DNA of 64,000 nt from positions 1 to 64,000 of the forward strand of contig JACPDP010000005.1 of the NCBI GenBank assembly GCA_016183945.1, read 5' to 3'. The number at the start of each line of letters is the position of its first letter. Position 1 is the first letter of the stretch. The position numbers and the translations under genes are program-made. The notes beneath the pieces were generated by a model. It had not been told where the DNA came from. It saw only the letters and a program-made list of their open reading frames with translations, and made no database searches. Below, piece by piece: positions 1-11,031 of this stretch. The DNA comes from Magnetospirillum sp. (GTDB lineage Bacteria > Pseudomonadota > Alphaproteobacteria > Rhodospirillales > Magnetospirillaceae).

Positions 1-41
1 ATCTCGCCGGCATAGGTGGCGGTGCTTGAAACGAGGTTCAT
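1..41 (-). CDS. 5' end of an unidentified divergent gene (partial)
   Basis: Only the first 13 codons are present; the gene reads leftward out of the window. It starts with ATG (complement of 39-41) and reads MNLVSSTATYAGE. A good ribosome binding site (aaggag on the minus strand, about 47-55) lies just upstream. It is divergent from the sulfate assimilation operon and shares its intergenic region. Too little is visible to name a family; a sulfur-metabolism role would be guesswork from position. Confidence 0.5.
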   Translation of the reverse strand, partial: MNLVSSTATYAGE

Positions 42-103
42 TGCAGGCTCCTTATTTCACATCAAATCTACGTATGAATAGACTGTATTACACAAAAAAC
101 ATG

Positions 104-166
104 TTGACGACTAGACTAATACACGATATCTCATCTTATCGAACAGCACCACACCAAAATTGGTGT
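104..166 (+). promoter_or_regulatory. Promoter/operator region of the sulfate assimilation operon
   Basis: The region between the divergent genes is much richer in A+T than its surroundings. It contains a TTGACG hexamer (104-109) with an AT-rich GATATC region about 17 bases on, and an inverted repeat ACACCAA-AA-TTGGTGT at 151-166, directly followed by a TATATAAA stretch just before the start codon. The palindrome sits where a repressor or LysR-type regulator could control cysI. The regulator is not identifiable from this window. Confidence 0.4.
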
Positions 167-184
167 ATATAAATGAGGTTTCCC

Positions 185-2247
<2,063 letters not shown>

Positions 2248-2251
<4 letters not shown>

Positions 2252-2961
2252 GCCCGCTCGACCTCGGCAGCGTCGATACCGACCGGCTGTTGCGGGACTA
2301 CGGTCGGTTGGAGGGGCGCGAGTTGCTTCAGGCTTTGGTCCGCGAACTGCCCGGGCGGTTGGCGGTGACGTCGTCGTTCGGGGCGGAATCGGCGGTGCTG
2401 CTGGCGCTCGCCGCCGAGGTCGACCCGTCATTGCCGGTCATATTCCTCGATACCGGCGAGTTGTTCGACGAGACCCAGGCCTACCGCATCGAGCTGGAGC
2501 GTATCCTTGGGCTGACCAATGTGATCACGGTGCGGCCCACCGAGGAGGAGCGGTTTCAGGCCGAGGATCTGTGGCGCACCGACCTCGATCTGTGCTGCGA
2601 ACTGCGCAAGGTCCGCCCGCTGGCCCGCGCCGTCAGGGGCTATGCCGCCCTGGTGGACGGTCGCAAGCGCGCCCACGGCTTCCAGCGTGGCGAGGTGCCG
2701 ACGGTGCAGGTGGTCGGCGGCACGATCAAGGTCAGCCCGCTCGCCCATTGGGGCGAGGAGCAGATCGAGGCCGCCTTCGTCGCCCGCGGCCTGCCGCGCC
2801 ATCCGCTGGTGGCGCAAGGCTACCGCTCCATCGGGTGCTGGCCGTGTACCCGGCCCACCGCTCCCGGTGAGTCGCCGCGCGCCGGGCGCTGGGCGGGCAT
2901 GGCCAAGACCGAATGCGGCATTCATACCCTGGTCCTCGGCACCGACGGCGCCGGTATCTAA
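2248..2961 (+). CDS. cysH: Assimilatory adenylylsulfate (APS) reductase, FeS type
   Basis: Cytoplasmic reductase of adenylylsulfate to sulfite, 237 residues. The nucleotide-binding SSFGAES motif is near residue 42. The cysteine pattern C116-C117 and C197-x2-C200 is that of [4Fe-4S] APS reductases rather than PAPS reductases. The C-terminal catalytic motif KTECGIH is present (C223). It is translationally coupled to cysI (ATGA overlap at 2248) and followed closely by cysD. An APS-using enzyme would leave the CysC half of the downstream cysNC gene for other uses of PAPS. Confidence 0.88.
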
Positions 2962-2975
2962 AGAAAGACGTAAAA

Positions 2976-3776
2976 ATGAATGATCTCGATGTCCTGGAGA
3001 ATCAAAGCGTCTACATCCTGCGCGAGGCGTTCAACCGCCTCGACAAGATCGCCATGCTGTGGTCGATCGGCAAGGACTCCAACGTGATGCTGTGGCTGGC
3101 GCGCAAGGCCTTCTTCGGCCATGTGCCATTCCCGGTGGTTCACGTCGACACCACCTACAAAATTCCCGAGATGATCGAGTTTCGCGACCGCGTGTCGCGC
3201 GAATGGAACCTGCCCATCATCATCGGCAAGAACGAGGCGGCGCTGGCCGCCGGCATGGGCCCGGAACAGGGCCGCGTCACCTGCTGCTCGGCGCTGAAGA
3301 CCGACGGGCTCAAGGCCATCCTGGAAGAGCACGGCTATACCGGCGTCATCGCCGGCATCCGCCGCGACGAGGAAGGCACGCGGGCCAAGGAACGCGTGTT
3401 CAGCCCGCGCAACCAGAGCGCCGAGTGGGACTTCAAGGACCAGCCTCCCGAGTTCTGGGACCAGTTCAAGACCGATTTCGCGCCCGGTACCCATCTGCGG
3501 ATCCATCCGCTGCTGGCCTGGAGCGAACTGGACGTGTGGCGCTATATCCGCCGCGAGGGCATCCCGGTGGTCGACCTCTATTTCGCCAAGAACGGCAGGC
3601 GGTATCGCAGCCTGGGCTGCGCGCCGTGCACCGGCTCGGTCGCCAGCACCGCCGCGACGGTGGACGAGATCATCGAGGAACTGGAGACCACCCGGGTGTC
3701 GGAACGCTCGGGCCGTGCCCAGGACCAGGAATCCGAGGACGCCTTCGAGCGCCTGCGCGCCGGCGGGTACATGTAG
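2976..3776 (+). CDS. cysD: Sulfate adenylyltransferase subunit 2 (CysD)
   Basis: ATP sulfurylase catalytic subunit, 266 residues: makes APS from sulfate and ATP together with the CysN GTPase. It has the PP-loop ATPase motif ([12 protein letters not shown], about residues 27-38) and the family C-terminus with RYRSLGC and a tail ending RLRAGGYM. The ATG at 2976 gives the family N-terminus, 14 bases after the cysH stop. It is part of the cysI-cysH-cysD-cysNC operon. Confidence 0.93.
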   Translation: MNDLDVLENQSVYILREAFNRLDKIAMLWSIGKDSNVMLWLARKAFFGHVPFPVVHVDTTYKIPEMIEFRDRVSREWNLPIIIGKNEAALAAGMGPEQGRVTCCSALKTDGLKAILEEHGYTGVIAGIRRDEEGTRAKERVFSPRNQSAEWDFKDQPPEFWDQFKTDFAPGTHLRIHPLLAWSELDVWRYIRREGIPVVDLYFAKNGRRYRSLGCAPCTGSVASTAATVDEIIEELETTRVSERSGRAQDQESEDAFERLRAGGYM

Positions 3777-3886
3777 AACCCAACCATCCCCTGCCAAAGG
3801 CGGCTCGCGGAAACGCCGCTCGCCTTCGGCTCGGGTCCCCTCCCCAACCCTCCCCCGGCGTCGCCGGGGGCGGGGGTAGACGCGGA
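3777..3886. repeat. GC-rich palindromic element between cysD and cysNC
   Basis: The gap carries a tract related to one arm of the long palindromes at 41963-42112 and 45590-45731: ctcgccttcggctcg, then cccaaccctcccccggcgtcgccggggg. The last part forms a strong hairpin (ccccggcg/tcgccgggg type). It looks like a partial copy of that element inserted between operon genes, or a processing hairpin. Confidence 0.55.
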
Positions 3887-3903
3887 ATGAGAGGGATTTG
3901 ACC

Positions 3904-5793
3904 ATGAGCGAAGTTTCCCCCCTGAAGATCGTCGTCGTCGGCCATGTCGACCACGGCAAGTCCACCCTGGTGGGCCGCATCCTCGACCAGACCGGCGCCC
4001 TGCCCGAGGGCAAGGTGGAGTATCTCAAGGAGGTCTGCGCCAAGCGCGGCATGCCGTTCGAGTGGGCCTTCGTCATGGATGCCCTGCAGGCCGAGCGCGA
4101 TCAGGGCATCACCATCGACACCGCCCAGATCCGCTTCCGCACCGCGGCGCGTCCCTACGTCATCATCGACGCCCCCGGCCACAAGGAATTCCTCAAGAAC
4201 ATGATCACCGGCGCCGCCTCGGCCGAGGCAGCCGTGCTGGTCATCGACGCCGACGAGGGGGTGCAGGAGCAGTCGCGCCGCCACGGCTATCTGTTGCATC
4301 TGCTGGGCCTGTCGCAGATCGCCGTCGCGGTCAACAAGATGGACTTGGTGGCCTTCAGCGAGGAACGGTTCACGGCGGTCAAGACCGAAATCGTCGCCTA
4401 TCTCGCCTCCATCGGCGTCACCCCCACCCATGTCATCCCGGTGGCGGCACGCGGCGGCGACAATATCGGCGGACCCTCGGCCAATACCCCCTGGTACAAG
4501 GGACCCACCGTTCTGGGTGCCCTGGACGGCTTCGAGGCGGCCAAGCCGGCCACCGATCTGCCGCTGCGCCTGCCGGTGCAGGACAGCTATAAATTCGACA
4601 ACCGGCGCATCATTGCCGGCCGCGTCGAGTCCGGCCGGGTGCGGGTGGGCGACACCCTGGTGTTCGCACCCTCGGGCAAGACGGCGCGGGTCGCCACCAT
4701 CGAGGGCTGGGCGGGCAGCGATCTCACCCATGTCTCCGGCGGGGCGGGTCAGTCGGTGGGCATCACCCTCGACGAGCAGATTTTCGTCGAGCGCGGCCAG
4801 GTGGCCAGTCTGGTCGAGCAGGCGCCCATGCTCTCGCACACCTTCAGGGCGCGCGTCTTCTGGCTGGGCCGCCAGCCCCTGGCGGTGGGCAGCCGGCTCA
4901 AGCTGAAGCTGGCCACCGCCGAGCACGTGGTCGAGGTGACCGCCATCGAGCGCGTCATCGACGTCGAGGATCTCGCTCACCATGCCGGCGCAGAGGTCGC
5001 CCGCAATGCCGTGGCCGAGGTGGTGCTGAGGAGCCGCGGTCTGATGGCCTGGGACGCCTTCGCCGCCAATCCGCGGTTGGGACGCTTTGTGCTGGTTGCC
5101 GATTACGACATCGTCGGCGGCGGCGTCGTCGCCGAGCCGGAGGCCAGCCAACTGCGTACCGGCCACAAGTCGACCAACATCTTCACCGTCGATCACAAGG
5201 TCACACCGGATGCCCGCGCCCTGGCCAACAGCCATGCCGGCGGCGTGGTGTGGCTGACCGGCCTGTCCGGCTCGGGCAAGTCGACCATCGCCATGGAGCT
5301 GGAGCGCCAACTGTTCCGCAAGGGCTGGCAGGTCACGGTTCTGGACGGCGACAACGTCCGCCACGGGCTGTGCTCGGACCTCGGGTTCAGCCCGGACGAC
5401 CGCGCCGAGAACATCCGCCGCGTCGGCGAGGTGGCGCATCTGTTCGCCAAGGCCGGCATGCTGGTGGTCACCGCCTTCATCTCGCCCTATCGCGGCGATC
5501 GCGACGGGGTGCGGGCCATCGACCCCCAGGCCTTTCACGAAGTCTTTGTCGCCACCGGCATCGACGAGTGCGAGCGGCGCGATCCCAAGGGCCTCTACAA
5601 GAAGGCCCGCGCCGGCCAGATCCCCGAGTTCACCGGCATTTCCGCGCCCTACGAGGCCCCCGACAAGGCGGAACTGCACCTGTCCACCGAGGGGAGGAGC
5701 ATCGACGAATCGGTGGCGGCGCTGCTGGCCTACGTGGAGTCGGCCTTCTCGCTGGAGCCGCGTCAGCGGGTGGGGGGCAGCGCGTTCTTCTAG
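3904..5793 (+). CDS. cysN: Bifunctional sulfate adenylyltransferase subunit 1 / APS kinase (CysNC)
   Basis: The N-terminal part is an EF-Tu-like GTPase driving ATP sulfurylase: G1 motif [10 protein letters not shown]3 DAPGHKEF, G4 NKMD. The last ~190 residues are an APS kinase with P-loop GLSGSGKST and the motif DGDNVRHGL. Fused CysNC is common in alphaproteobacteria and pairs with the upstream CysD. ATG 3904 has gaggga seven bases upstream. Because CysH here looks APS-specific, the kinase half may supply PAPS for sulfation (e.g. Nod-factor or lipid-type sulfotransferases) rather than for reduction; that is inference. Confidence 0.93.
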   Translation: MSEVSPLKIVVVGHVDHGKSTLVGRILDQTGALPEGKVEYLKEVCAKRGMPFEWAFVMDALQAERDQGITIDTAQIRFRTAARPYVIIDAPGHKEFLKNMITGAASAEAAVLVIDADEGVQEQSRRHGYLLHLLGLSQIAVAVNKMDLVAFSEERFTAVKTEIVAYLASIGVTPTHVIPVAARGGDNIGGPSANTPWYKGPTVLGALDGFEAAKPATDLPLRLPVQDSYKFDNRRIIAGRVESGRVRVGDTLVFAPSGKTARVATIEGWAGSDLTHVSGGAGQSVGITLDEQIFVERGQVASLVEQAPMLSHTFRARVFWLGRQPLAVGSRLKLKLATAEHVVEVTAIERVIDVEDLAHHAGAEVARNAVAEVVLRSRGLMAWDAFAANPRLGRFVLVADYDIVGGGVVAEPEASQLRTGHKSTNIFTVDHKVTPDARALANSHAGGVVWLTGLSGSGKSTIAMELERQLFRKGWQVTVLDGDNVRHGLCSDLGFSPDDRAENIRRVGEVAHLFAKAGMLVVTAFISPYRGDRDGVRAIDPQAFHEVFVATGIDECERRDPKGLYKKARAGQIPEFTGISAPYEAPDKAELHLSTEGRSIDESVAALLAYVESAFSLEPRQRVGGSAFF

Positions 5794-5808
5794 GGGAGGC
5801 TGATTGGT

Positions 5809-5857
5809 GGAGCGCGGGCGTCCCGCCCGCCAGAAGCGGGCGGGACGCCCGCGCTCC
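5809..5857. repeat. Palindromic repeat, family A copy 1
   Basis: A near-perfect inverted repeat just after cysNC: arms ggagcgcgggcgtcccgccc and gggcgggacgcccgcgctcc around a short loop. The same arms recur at 34102-34161 and 35909-35959, each just after a gene end. It can fold as a very stable hairpin and may act as a transcription end or mRNA-stabilising REP-like element. Confidence 0.8.
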
Positions 5858-5889
5858 TGGGGGTGACCCATTTTCGCGAGTGGCGATCC

Positions 5890-5903
5890 TTGACCAAAGC
5901 CAA
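5890..5903. promoter_or_regulatory. CRP/FNR-family-like box upstream of the thioredoxin gene
   Basis: TTGACCAAAGCCAA fits TTGAY-N4-RTCAA with one mismatch. Its centre lies about 62 bases before the start at 5958, so a class II site would place transcription start near 5938, about 20 bases before the start codon. A similar sequence (same ACCAAAG core) lies at 7525-7538. Single-mismatch sites can be chance, so this is a candidate only. Confidence 0.35.
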
Positions 5904-5957
5904 GTCTCGAACGGCCGGCTTCATGGTGTACTCCCCCGGAATCATGGGGGAAGGTTG

Positions 5958-6476
5958 ATGCCTGACAAGGTCCTTATTTTCGTCGCGCTGTCGGTGATCA
6001 TCGTCATGCTCGCCGGCACGGCGACGCGGATGGGCAAGCCGCAGCCGGCGTCGCCTGTCACCATGGAGCGCATCATCCGCGTCGAGCCGCCGCGGCCGCT
6101 TGCGGTTGAGACCGTCGCCGGGCCGGCGGTGGTGACCTTCTGGGCCACCTGGTGCACGCCCTGCCTGCGTGAGCTGCCCACCTTCCTGTCGTTCAAGGCC
6201 AAGGCCGAGAAGGCCGGCATCAACGTGCTCGCCATCTCCGAGGACAAGGACGGCGCCAAGGTGGTGCAGCCCTTCGTCGAGCAGAATGGCTTGGGCGCGA
6301 TGCCCATGCGACTTGACTCCGACAACAGCATATCCAAGGCCATGGGGGTCCGCGGCCTGCCGACCACGCTGATCCTCAACGCCAAGGGCGAAGAGGTCGG
6401 TCGCGTCGAGGGCGAGACCGATTGGAGCACCGACGAGGCGTTCGCGGCCGTCTCGTCCCTGGTTCAGCCCCGGTAG
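5958..6476 (+). CDS. Membrane-anchored thioredoxin-fold protein, TlpA/ResA type
   Basis: 172 residues: one N-terminal membrane helix (about residues 4-20), then a thioredoxin domain with the WCTPC redox motif in FWATWCTPC and the cis-Pro stretch GLPTTLI. Expected to act in the periplasm as a thiol reductant, for example for cytochrome c apoproteins or the CuA site cysteines. The position directly before heme A synthase and two CuA oxidase-like complexes supports an oxidase assembly role. ATG 5958 follows a ggggaagg ribosome binding site. No enzyme substrate can be assigned from sequence alone. Confidence 0.8.
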   Translation: MPDKVLIFVALSVIIVMLAGTATRMGKPQPASPVTMERIIRVEPPRPLAVETVAGPAVVTFWATWCTPCLRELPTFLSFKAKAEKAGINVLAISEDKDGAKVVQPFVEQNGLGAMPMRLDSDNSISKAMGVRGLPTTLILNAKGEEVGRVEGETDWSTDEAFAAVSSLVQPR

Positions 6477-6488
6477 GAGACGGCGAAG

Positions 6489-7541
6489 ATGCATCGAAAC
6501 AACAGCGCCGTCGCCATCTGGCTGCTGGCCTGCTGCGTCATGGTGGCGGTCATGGTGCTGCTGGGCGGCTTGACCCGGCTGACCCATTCCGGCCTGTCCA
6601 TGGTGGAGTGGGAGCCCATCGTCGGCATCATCCCGCCGCTCAATGACGCCGAGTGGCAGGGGTTCTTCGCCAAATATCAGCAGTCGCCGGAGTATATAAA
6701 GGTAAATGCCGGAATGTCCTTGACCGAATTCAAGGGCATTTTCTGGCTCGAATACATTCACCGCGTGTGGGGGCGGCTGATCGGCATCGTCTTTCTGGTG
6801 CCGTTCCTGTGGTTGGCGCTGTCGGGCCGGATCAGCCGCGCCATGGCGCCGCGGCTGGTCGGCATGTTCCTGCTGGGCGCCGCCCAGGGCGGCATGGGCT
6901 GGTTCATGGTCAAGAGCGGCCTGGTGGACAACCCCCATGTCAGCCATATGCGGCTGACCGCCCATCTCGCCCTGGCCTTCCTCATCCACGGCTGGATGTT
7001 CTGGATGGCGCTCGACATCCTGGCGGCGGGCCGGTCGCGGCCGGCGGCGCTGACCGGCGCCGGTGGGGTGTCCCGCTGGCTCAAATTGCTCACGGTGCTG
7101 GCGGTGGCGACCCTGCTTTACGGTGGGCTGGTGGCAGGCCTGCGCGCCGGCCTGATCTACAACACCTGGCCGTTGATGGACGGCAGCCTGGTGCCCGGCG
7201 GCCTGTTCGAGGAAGGCTGGCTCGCTGCCCTCGAAGACATCAAGACGGTACAGTTCCTCCATCGCAGCCTGGCCGAGATCACCCTGCTGGTGGCGCTGGC
7301 CGGCTGGCTGTGGGCGCGCACGCGGCTGGGCCGCGACCTGCCGGCCTCGGTCAACGCGGTGGCCCTGATGGCGCTGGCGCAGGTCGCACTCGGCGTGGCG
7401 ACCTTGCTGATGGTGGTGCCGGTTTCGCTTGCCTCGGCCCATCAGATGGGAGCGATGGCGCTGCTCACCTTCTGCTTGTGGGCGCTCCACGATCTAGGGC
7501 GACGGTCGCGGGGGGGCTGGCCACTTTACCAAAGTCAATGA
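6489..7541 (+). CDS. ctaA: Heme A synthase (CtaA/Cox15 family)
   Basis: Integral membrane enzyme that oxidises the heme O methyl group to the formyl group of heme A. 350 residues with about eight membrane helices and the Cox15 motifs GGLTRLTHSGLSM (residues 20-32), EYIHRVWGR and FLHRS late in the protein with conserved histidines. It starts 12 bases after the thioredoxin gene and is probably cotranscribed. Its presence implies that at least one nearby heme-copper complex may carry heme A, although heme A could also serve an oxidase elsewhere in the genome. Confidence 0.92.
   Translation: MHRNNSAVAIWLLACCVMVAVMVLLGGLTRLTHSGLSMVEWEPIVGIIPPLNDAEWQGFFAKYQQSPEYIKVNAGMSLTEFKGIFWLEYIHRVWGRLIGIVFLVPFLWLALSGRISRAMAPRLVGMFLLGAAQGGMGWFMVKSGLVDNPHVSHMRLTAHLALAFLIHGWMFWMALDILAAGRSRPAALTGAGGVSRWLKLLTVLAVATLLYGGLVAGLRAGLIYNTWPLMDGSLVPGGLFEEGWLAALEDIKTVQFLHRSLAEITLLVALAGWLWARTRLGRDLPASVNAVALMALAQVALGVATLLMVVPVSLASAHQMGAMALLTFCLWALHDLGRRSRGGWPLYQSQ
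7525..7538. promoter_or_regulatory. CRP/FNR/NnrR-like box with class II promoter spacing
   Basis: TTTACCAAAGTCAA at the end of ctaA matches TTGAC-N4-GTCAA with one mismatch and resembles sites of FNR/DNR/NnrR-type regulators. A TATATA hexamer at 7563-7568 is the distance expected for a -10 element when the box is centred near -41 to -44. That would put the transcript start near 7575, about 37 bases before the small gene at 7612. I infer an internal promoter for the CuA oxidase-like operon, responsive to low oxygen or NO. Confidence 0.45.
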
Positions 7542-7611
7542 GCGGGATTGTTTCTTGTTGTTTATATACGGTTCCGGTCATCCGGGTTTTACGGAAAAGC
7601 CAAGGGAGTTC

Positions 7612-7800
7612 ATGATGACTCAATCAGTCGAGCGCCAGTCCGGTTCCGGCCTGGGCGGGGGGGGAGAGGAAAGGCCGCATGTGTTTCAGCGCATACTGGA
7701 CAATCCGTTCCTGCTCCTGTTCATCGGCGTGACGGTACCGACCGTTTCCTACACCATCTGGGGGATTATGGAAGTCTCCCAACTGCCGCTGGCAAAGTGA
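7612..7800 (+). CDS. Small single-helix membrane protein of the CuA oxidase-like operon
   Basis: 62 residues: a polar Gly-rich N-terminus, then one membrane helix (about residues 31-53, LLLFIGVTVPTVSYTIWG). The start ATGATG has aagggag four bases upstream. It ends 12 bases before the subunit II gene, so it is probably a small structural or assembly subunit of the complex. I do not recognise the family; the sequence resembles neither CcoQ nor the Cox4-type subunits in an obvious way. Confidence 0.75.
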   Translation: MMTQSVERQSGSGLGGGGEERPHVFQRILDNPFLLLFIGVTVPTVSYTIWGIMEVSQLPLAK

Positions 7801-7812
7801 GGGAGATCAGAA

Positions 7813-8358
7813 ATGTCGATTTTCCCTCCAGAGAATAAGGACTGGTTCCGCGAGCCGGTCGAGAAGGTCGAGGTCCTGTGGATCGCGATCGCGCTGCTGT
7901 GGGCGCTCATCATGTTCATCATGATGCCGCTGTGGCACCTCAAGGGCACCCAGAACATGTCGAACGAGGCCTATCGCATCCAGCCGGATGTGTTCCAGGC
8001 CAAGGTCGAAGCTCAGGTGGCTCAGTACAAGATCGGCGAAGAAGGCAAGGCTCAGACCCCGGTGGTTCATCCCCCGGCAGGGTCCGACGTCTACATGCTG
8101 GCCCGGCTGTGGGAGTGGTATCCGGTTCTCGAGCTCGAGAAGGGCAAGAGCTACCGCCTGCACCTGTCCTCGCTGGACTGGCAGCACGGCTTCTCCGTGC
8201 AGCCTGCCAACATCAACCTGCAGGTTCATCCGAATATCGATGAAGTTGTGACGATTACGCCGAATGACGCTGGCGAATTCGGCATCGTCTGCAACGAATA
8301 CTGCGGTATCGGCCACCACACCATGCTCGGTAAGATCCGAGTCGTGGCCGGCAAGTAA
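7813..8358 (+). CDS. Heme-copper complex subunit II with CuA site (NorY-like)
   Basis: 181 residues: one N-terminal membrane helix (about 22-40) followed by a periplasmic cupredoxin domain. A complete binuclear CuA site is visible: H125, C160, E162, C164, H168 and M171 (CNEYCGIGHHTM). The protein accepts electrons, usually from cytochrome c or a cupredoxin. The single N-terminal helix and short length resemble B-type oxidases and CuA nitric oxide reductases rather than mitochondrial-type COX II with two helices. It lies directly before its subunit I. Confidence 0.88.
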   Translation: MSIFPPENKDWFREPVEKVEVLWIAIALLWALIMFIMMPLWHLKGTQNMSNEAYRIQPDVFQAKVEAQVAQYKIGEEGKAQTPVVHPPAGSDVYMLARLWEWYPVLELEKGKSYRLHLSSLDWQHGFSVQPANINLQVHPNIDEVVTITPNDAGEFGIVCNEYCGIGHHTMLGKIRVVAGK

Positions 8359-8376
8359 CGCGGGGGAGGAGCGCAT

Positions 8377-9976
8377 ATGAAGCCCGTATTTCGAACCTGC
8401 GGCGTCACGGGTCTTAAGATCCATGATGAAGCCGAAAAGCTGATCAAGGTCAACGCGGTCACCGCCATCGTGGTGCTGGCCGTCGGCGGACTGTTCGGTC
8501 TGCTCGTTGTCCTGACCCGTTGGCCGTCGGTGCACCTGCTTCCGGCCGACCTGTTCTATCTGGCCCTGACTGCCCACGGCATCGACATCCTGATCGTCTG
8601 GTGCATCTTCTTCGAAGTGGCGGTCATGTACTTCGCCTCGGCGATCCTGTTGGGATCGCGGCTGGCGACGCCCAAGATGGGCTGGGTGTCTTACGCCCTG
8701 ATGGTGCTGGGAGCCGGCATCACCAACTGGAAGGTCCTCGAGGGCAATTCCAGCGTGATGATGACCTCCTACGTGCCGATGCAGGCCGACCCGCTGTTCT
8801 ACCTGGGTCTGATCCTGTTCGCCGTCGGCGCCCTCATCGCCTGCTTCATCTTCCTCGGCACCCTGGTGGTGGCGAAGGACGAGAAGACCTATGAGGGGTC
8901 CATTCCGCTGGTCACCTTCGGCGCGCTGGTGGCCTGCATCATCGCCGTCTACACCATCGCCTCGGGCGCCATCATCCTGATCCCGACCCTGCTGTGGTCG
9001 CTCGGGCTGATCAGCCACATCGATCCGCTGATGTACAAGGTGGTGTGGTGGGGCATGGGCCACTCGTCGCAGCAGATCAACGTGGCCGCCCACATCGCTG
9101 TGTGGTATGCCATCGCCGCGATCCTGTTCGGCGCCAAGCCGCTGTCCGAGAAGGTCAGCCGTATGGCTTACCTGACCTACATCTTCTTCCTCCAGATCGC
9201 CTCGGCCCACCATCTGCTGGTGGAGCCCGGCCTGTCGTCCAGCTACAAGATCTTCAACACCTCCTACGGCATGTACCTCGCCGTGCTGGGGTCGATGATC
9301 CACGGCCTGACGGTGCCCGGCTGCATCGAGGCGGCGCAGCGCAAGAAGGGCTTCAACAAGGGCCTGTTCGAGTGGCTGCGTAAGGCTCCCTGGGGCAACC
9401 CGGTGTTCTCGGGCATGTTCCTCTCCCTGATCCTGTTCGGCTTCCTCGGCGGCATCTCCGGTGTCACCATGGGCGTGGAGCAGATCAACATCATGATCCA
9501 CAACACCATCTACGTGCCCGGTCACTTCCACGCGACCGTGGCGGCCGGCACCACGTTGGCGTTCATGGCTCTGACCTACTTCCTGGTACCGGTGCTGTGG
9601 GGGCGTCAGATCGTCGCCCCCGGCCTGGCGAAGCTTCAGCCTTACCTGTTCGGTCTCGGCATGGGCGGCTTCTCGCTGTTCATGATGGGCGCCGGCGGCC
9701 TATCTGATGATGGGCATCACCGGCATCTGCGGCGTGTTGGCCGTGGTGGGCGGCGCGTTGTTCGTGCTGATCATCGTGGCGTCGGTGCTGTTCGGCAAGC
9801 CGGTGGTCAAGTCGGCCGCTCCGGCTCCGGCCGCGCCGGCGGTTGCCAGCTACGGCGATGCCGGCACCTTCTCGGTGCCCGGTACCTTCGTCCTGGCGCT
9901 GCTCTTCCTGACGGTGTTTGTCCTCTACTACTTCGTCAACTGGAAGTATCTGGCCAGCACCTGGGGCATGAGCTGA
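8377..9976 (+). CDS. Heme-copper subunit I, NorS-like, with a reading-frame break near 9695
   Basis: Catalytic membrane subunit with about 12 helices. Visible ligands are H67 (low-spin heme), H229, H278 and H279 (CuB), H383 and H385 (hemes). The crosslinked tyrosine of oxygen reductases is absent: the helix VI motif is H229-SSQ-Q233, not HPxVY. With the single-helix CuA subunit and a SenC gene downstream this fits a CuA nitric oxide reductase. After MMGAGG (residues 436-441) the frame breaks: the natural C-terminus (AYLMMGITGICG onward) continues in another frame from about 9698 to the stop at 9976. The loop normally found between these segments also seems missing, so a short deletion, real or an assembly artefact, lies at 9691-9700. 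Confidence 0.8.
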
Positions 9977-9994
9977 CGCCTTAGGTTTGTTACC

Positions 9995-10030
9995 GGCGGG
10001 CGGGACTTCGGTCCCGCCCGCCTTTTTTTT
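9995..10030 (+). terminator. Rho-independent terminator after subunit I
   Basis: A perfect 12-bp stem (ggcgggcgggac/gtcccgcccgcc) closed by a TTCG tetraloop, followed by eight T. It ends the CuA oxidase-like transcript, so the SenC gene beyond it is read through partially or has its own promoter. Confidence 0.92.
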
Positions 10031-10150
10031 CAGCTCCACGAAATGCCCCGTCGGATGGGCGGCGGCGATGCCGAATTTCCTCGCCTCGCTGTGGCAATTG
10101 GCGCCGCTCTTGACCGCCGTCATGTTGGAACCGGTCCTCAATCGATAACG

Positions 10151-10957
10151 ATGCCACCCATGCATCGCATTCTGATCGCCTGTCTGTTCGTCCTTGTCGG
10201 CACCCTCCCGCTGGTGGCGGCGCCCGTGGTGGCGCCAACCCCGGAGGAGGCGCTGAAGGTCTCGCGTGCCGCCGAGGGATCGACGGTGGGCGAGCATCGC
10301 CTGATCGACCAGGATGGCAAATCGCTCGACCTGTCGTCGTTTCGCGGTCAGCCGCTGGTCATCAGCATGATCTACACCAGCTGCTATCATACCTGCCCGG
10401 TGATGAGCCAGACGGTGGCCAAGGCCATTGCCAACGCCCGCAAGGCGGTGGGAGACGGGCGGTTCCGCGTGCTGTCCATCGGCTTCGACACCGCCCATGA
10501 CGGTCCGGAGCGGCTGCGCCATTTCGCCCGCCAGCAAGGCATCGATCTCGACGGCTGGACCTTCGCCACCGCGGATGCGGACACCGTCGACGCCCTGTCG
10601 CGCCAGCTGGGCTTCACCTACTACGTCAGCCCGCGCGGCTTCGACCACATCGCCCAGACCACCATCCTCGATGCCCAAGGCCGAATCTACCGTCAAGTCT
10701 ACGGTGAGACCTTTGAGCTGCCGTTGCTGGTGGAGCCGTTGAAGGATCTGGTGCTGGGGCGTGTATCGTCGCTGGGGTCGTGGACCGGCATCAGCAACCG
10801 CATCCGTATCATCTGCACCGTCTACGATCCGCACAGCGATGCCTATCGTTATGACTTCGGCTTCTTTCTTGAAATCGGTTTTGGCGCGTTGTCAATAGCG
10901 ACCATCGCCTACCTGCTATTCAAGATCATACGGGATAACCGCAACGCCATCCGCTAA
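10151..10957 (+). CDS. senC: Sco1/SenC family copper chaperone with C-terminal membrane helix
   Basis: Thioredoxin-fold copper protein that helps build CuA sites. It has a signal peptide (MHRILIACLFVLVGTLPLVAA), the copper motif TSCYHTCP (CxxxC) and the partner histidine in GFDHIAQ. Unlike ordinary Sco proteins it has an extra segment with C-terminal membrane helix (about the last 35 residues, ending FKIIRDNRNAIR). Starts at 10151 or 10160 are both possible; neither has a strong ribosome binding site. Its place after the CuA subunits supports a role in their maturation. Confidence 0.87.
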   Translation: MPPMHRILIACLFVLVGTLPLVAAPVVAPTPEEALKVSRAAEGSTVGEHRLIDQDGKSLDLSSFRGQPLVISMIYTSCYHTCPVMSQTVAKAIANARKAVGDGRFRVLSIGFDTAHDGPERLRHFARQQGIDLDGWTFATADADTVDALSRQLGFTYYVSPRGFDHIAQTTILDAQGRIYRQVYGETFELPLLVEPLKDLVLGRVSSLGSWTGISNRIRIICTVYDPHSDAYRYDFGFFLEIGFGALSIATIAYLLFKIIRDNRNAIR

Positions 10958-10960
10958 CGT

Positions 10961-10983
10961 GTGGACCAGATACCCCTTGGTCC
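10961..10983. promoter_or_regulatory. Inverted repeat before the cytochrome b fusion gene
   Basis: TGGACCA and TGGTCCA arms around a nine-base spacer lie in the 74-base gap between the SenC stop and the next GTG start. It could be an operator or a weak hairpin; there is no T-run, so a terminator is unlikely. No regulator can be named. Confidence 0.35.
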
Positions 10984-11031
10984 ATCACTCACGCCAGGGC
11001 CAAAAAAGAGAAACGAAAAGGAAATTTAGTC

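Noticed and set aside
5809..5857. CRISPR repeat made of the family A palindromes
   Set aside because: The three copies are single, kilobases apart and without spacers.
3670..5871. 733-codon minus-strand frame opposite cysNC
   Set aside because: The opposite strand carries complete GTPase and kinase motifs; this frame shows no family motif.
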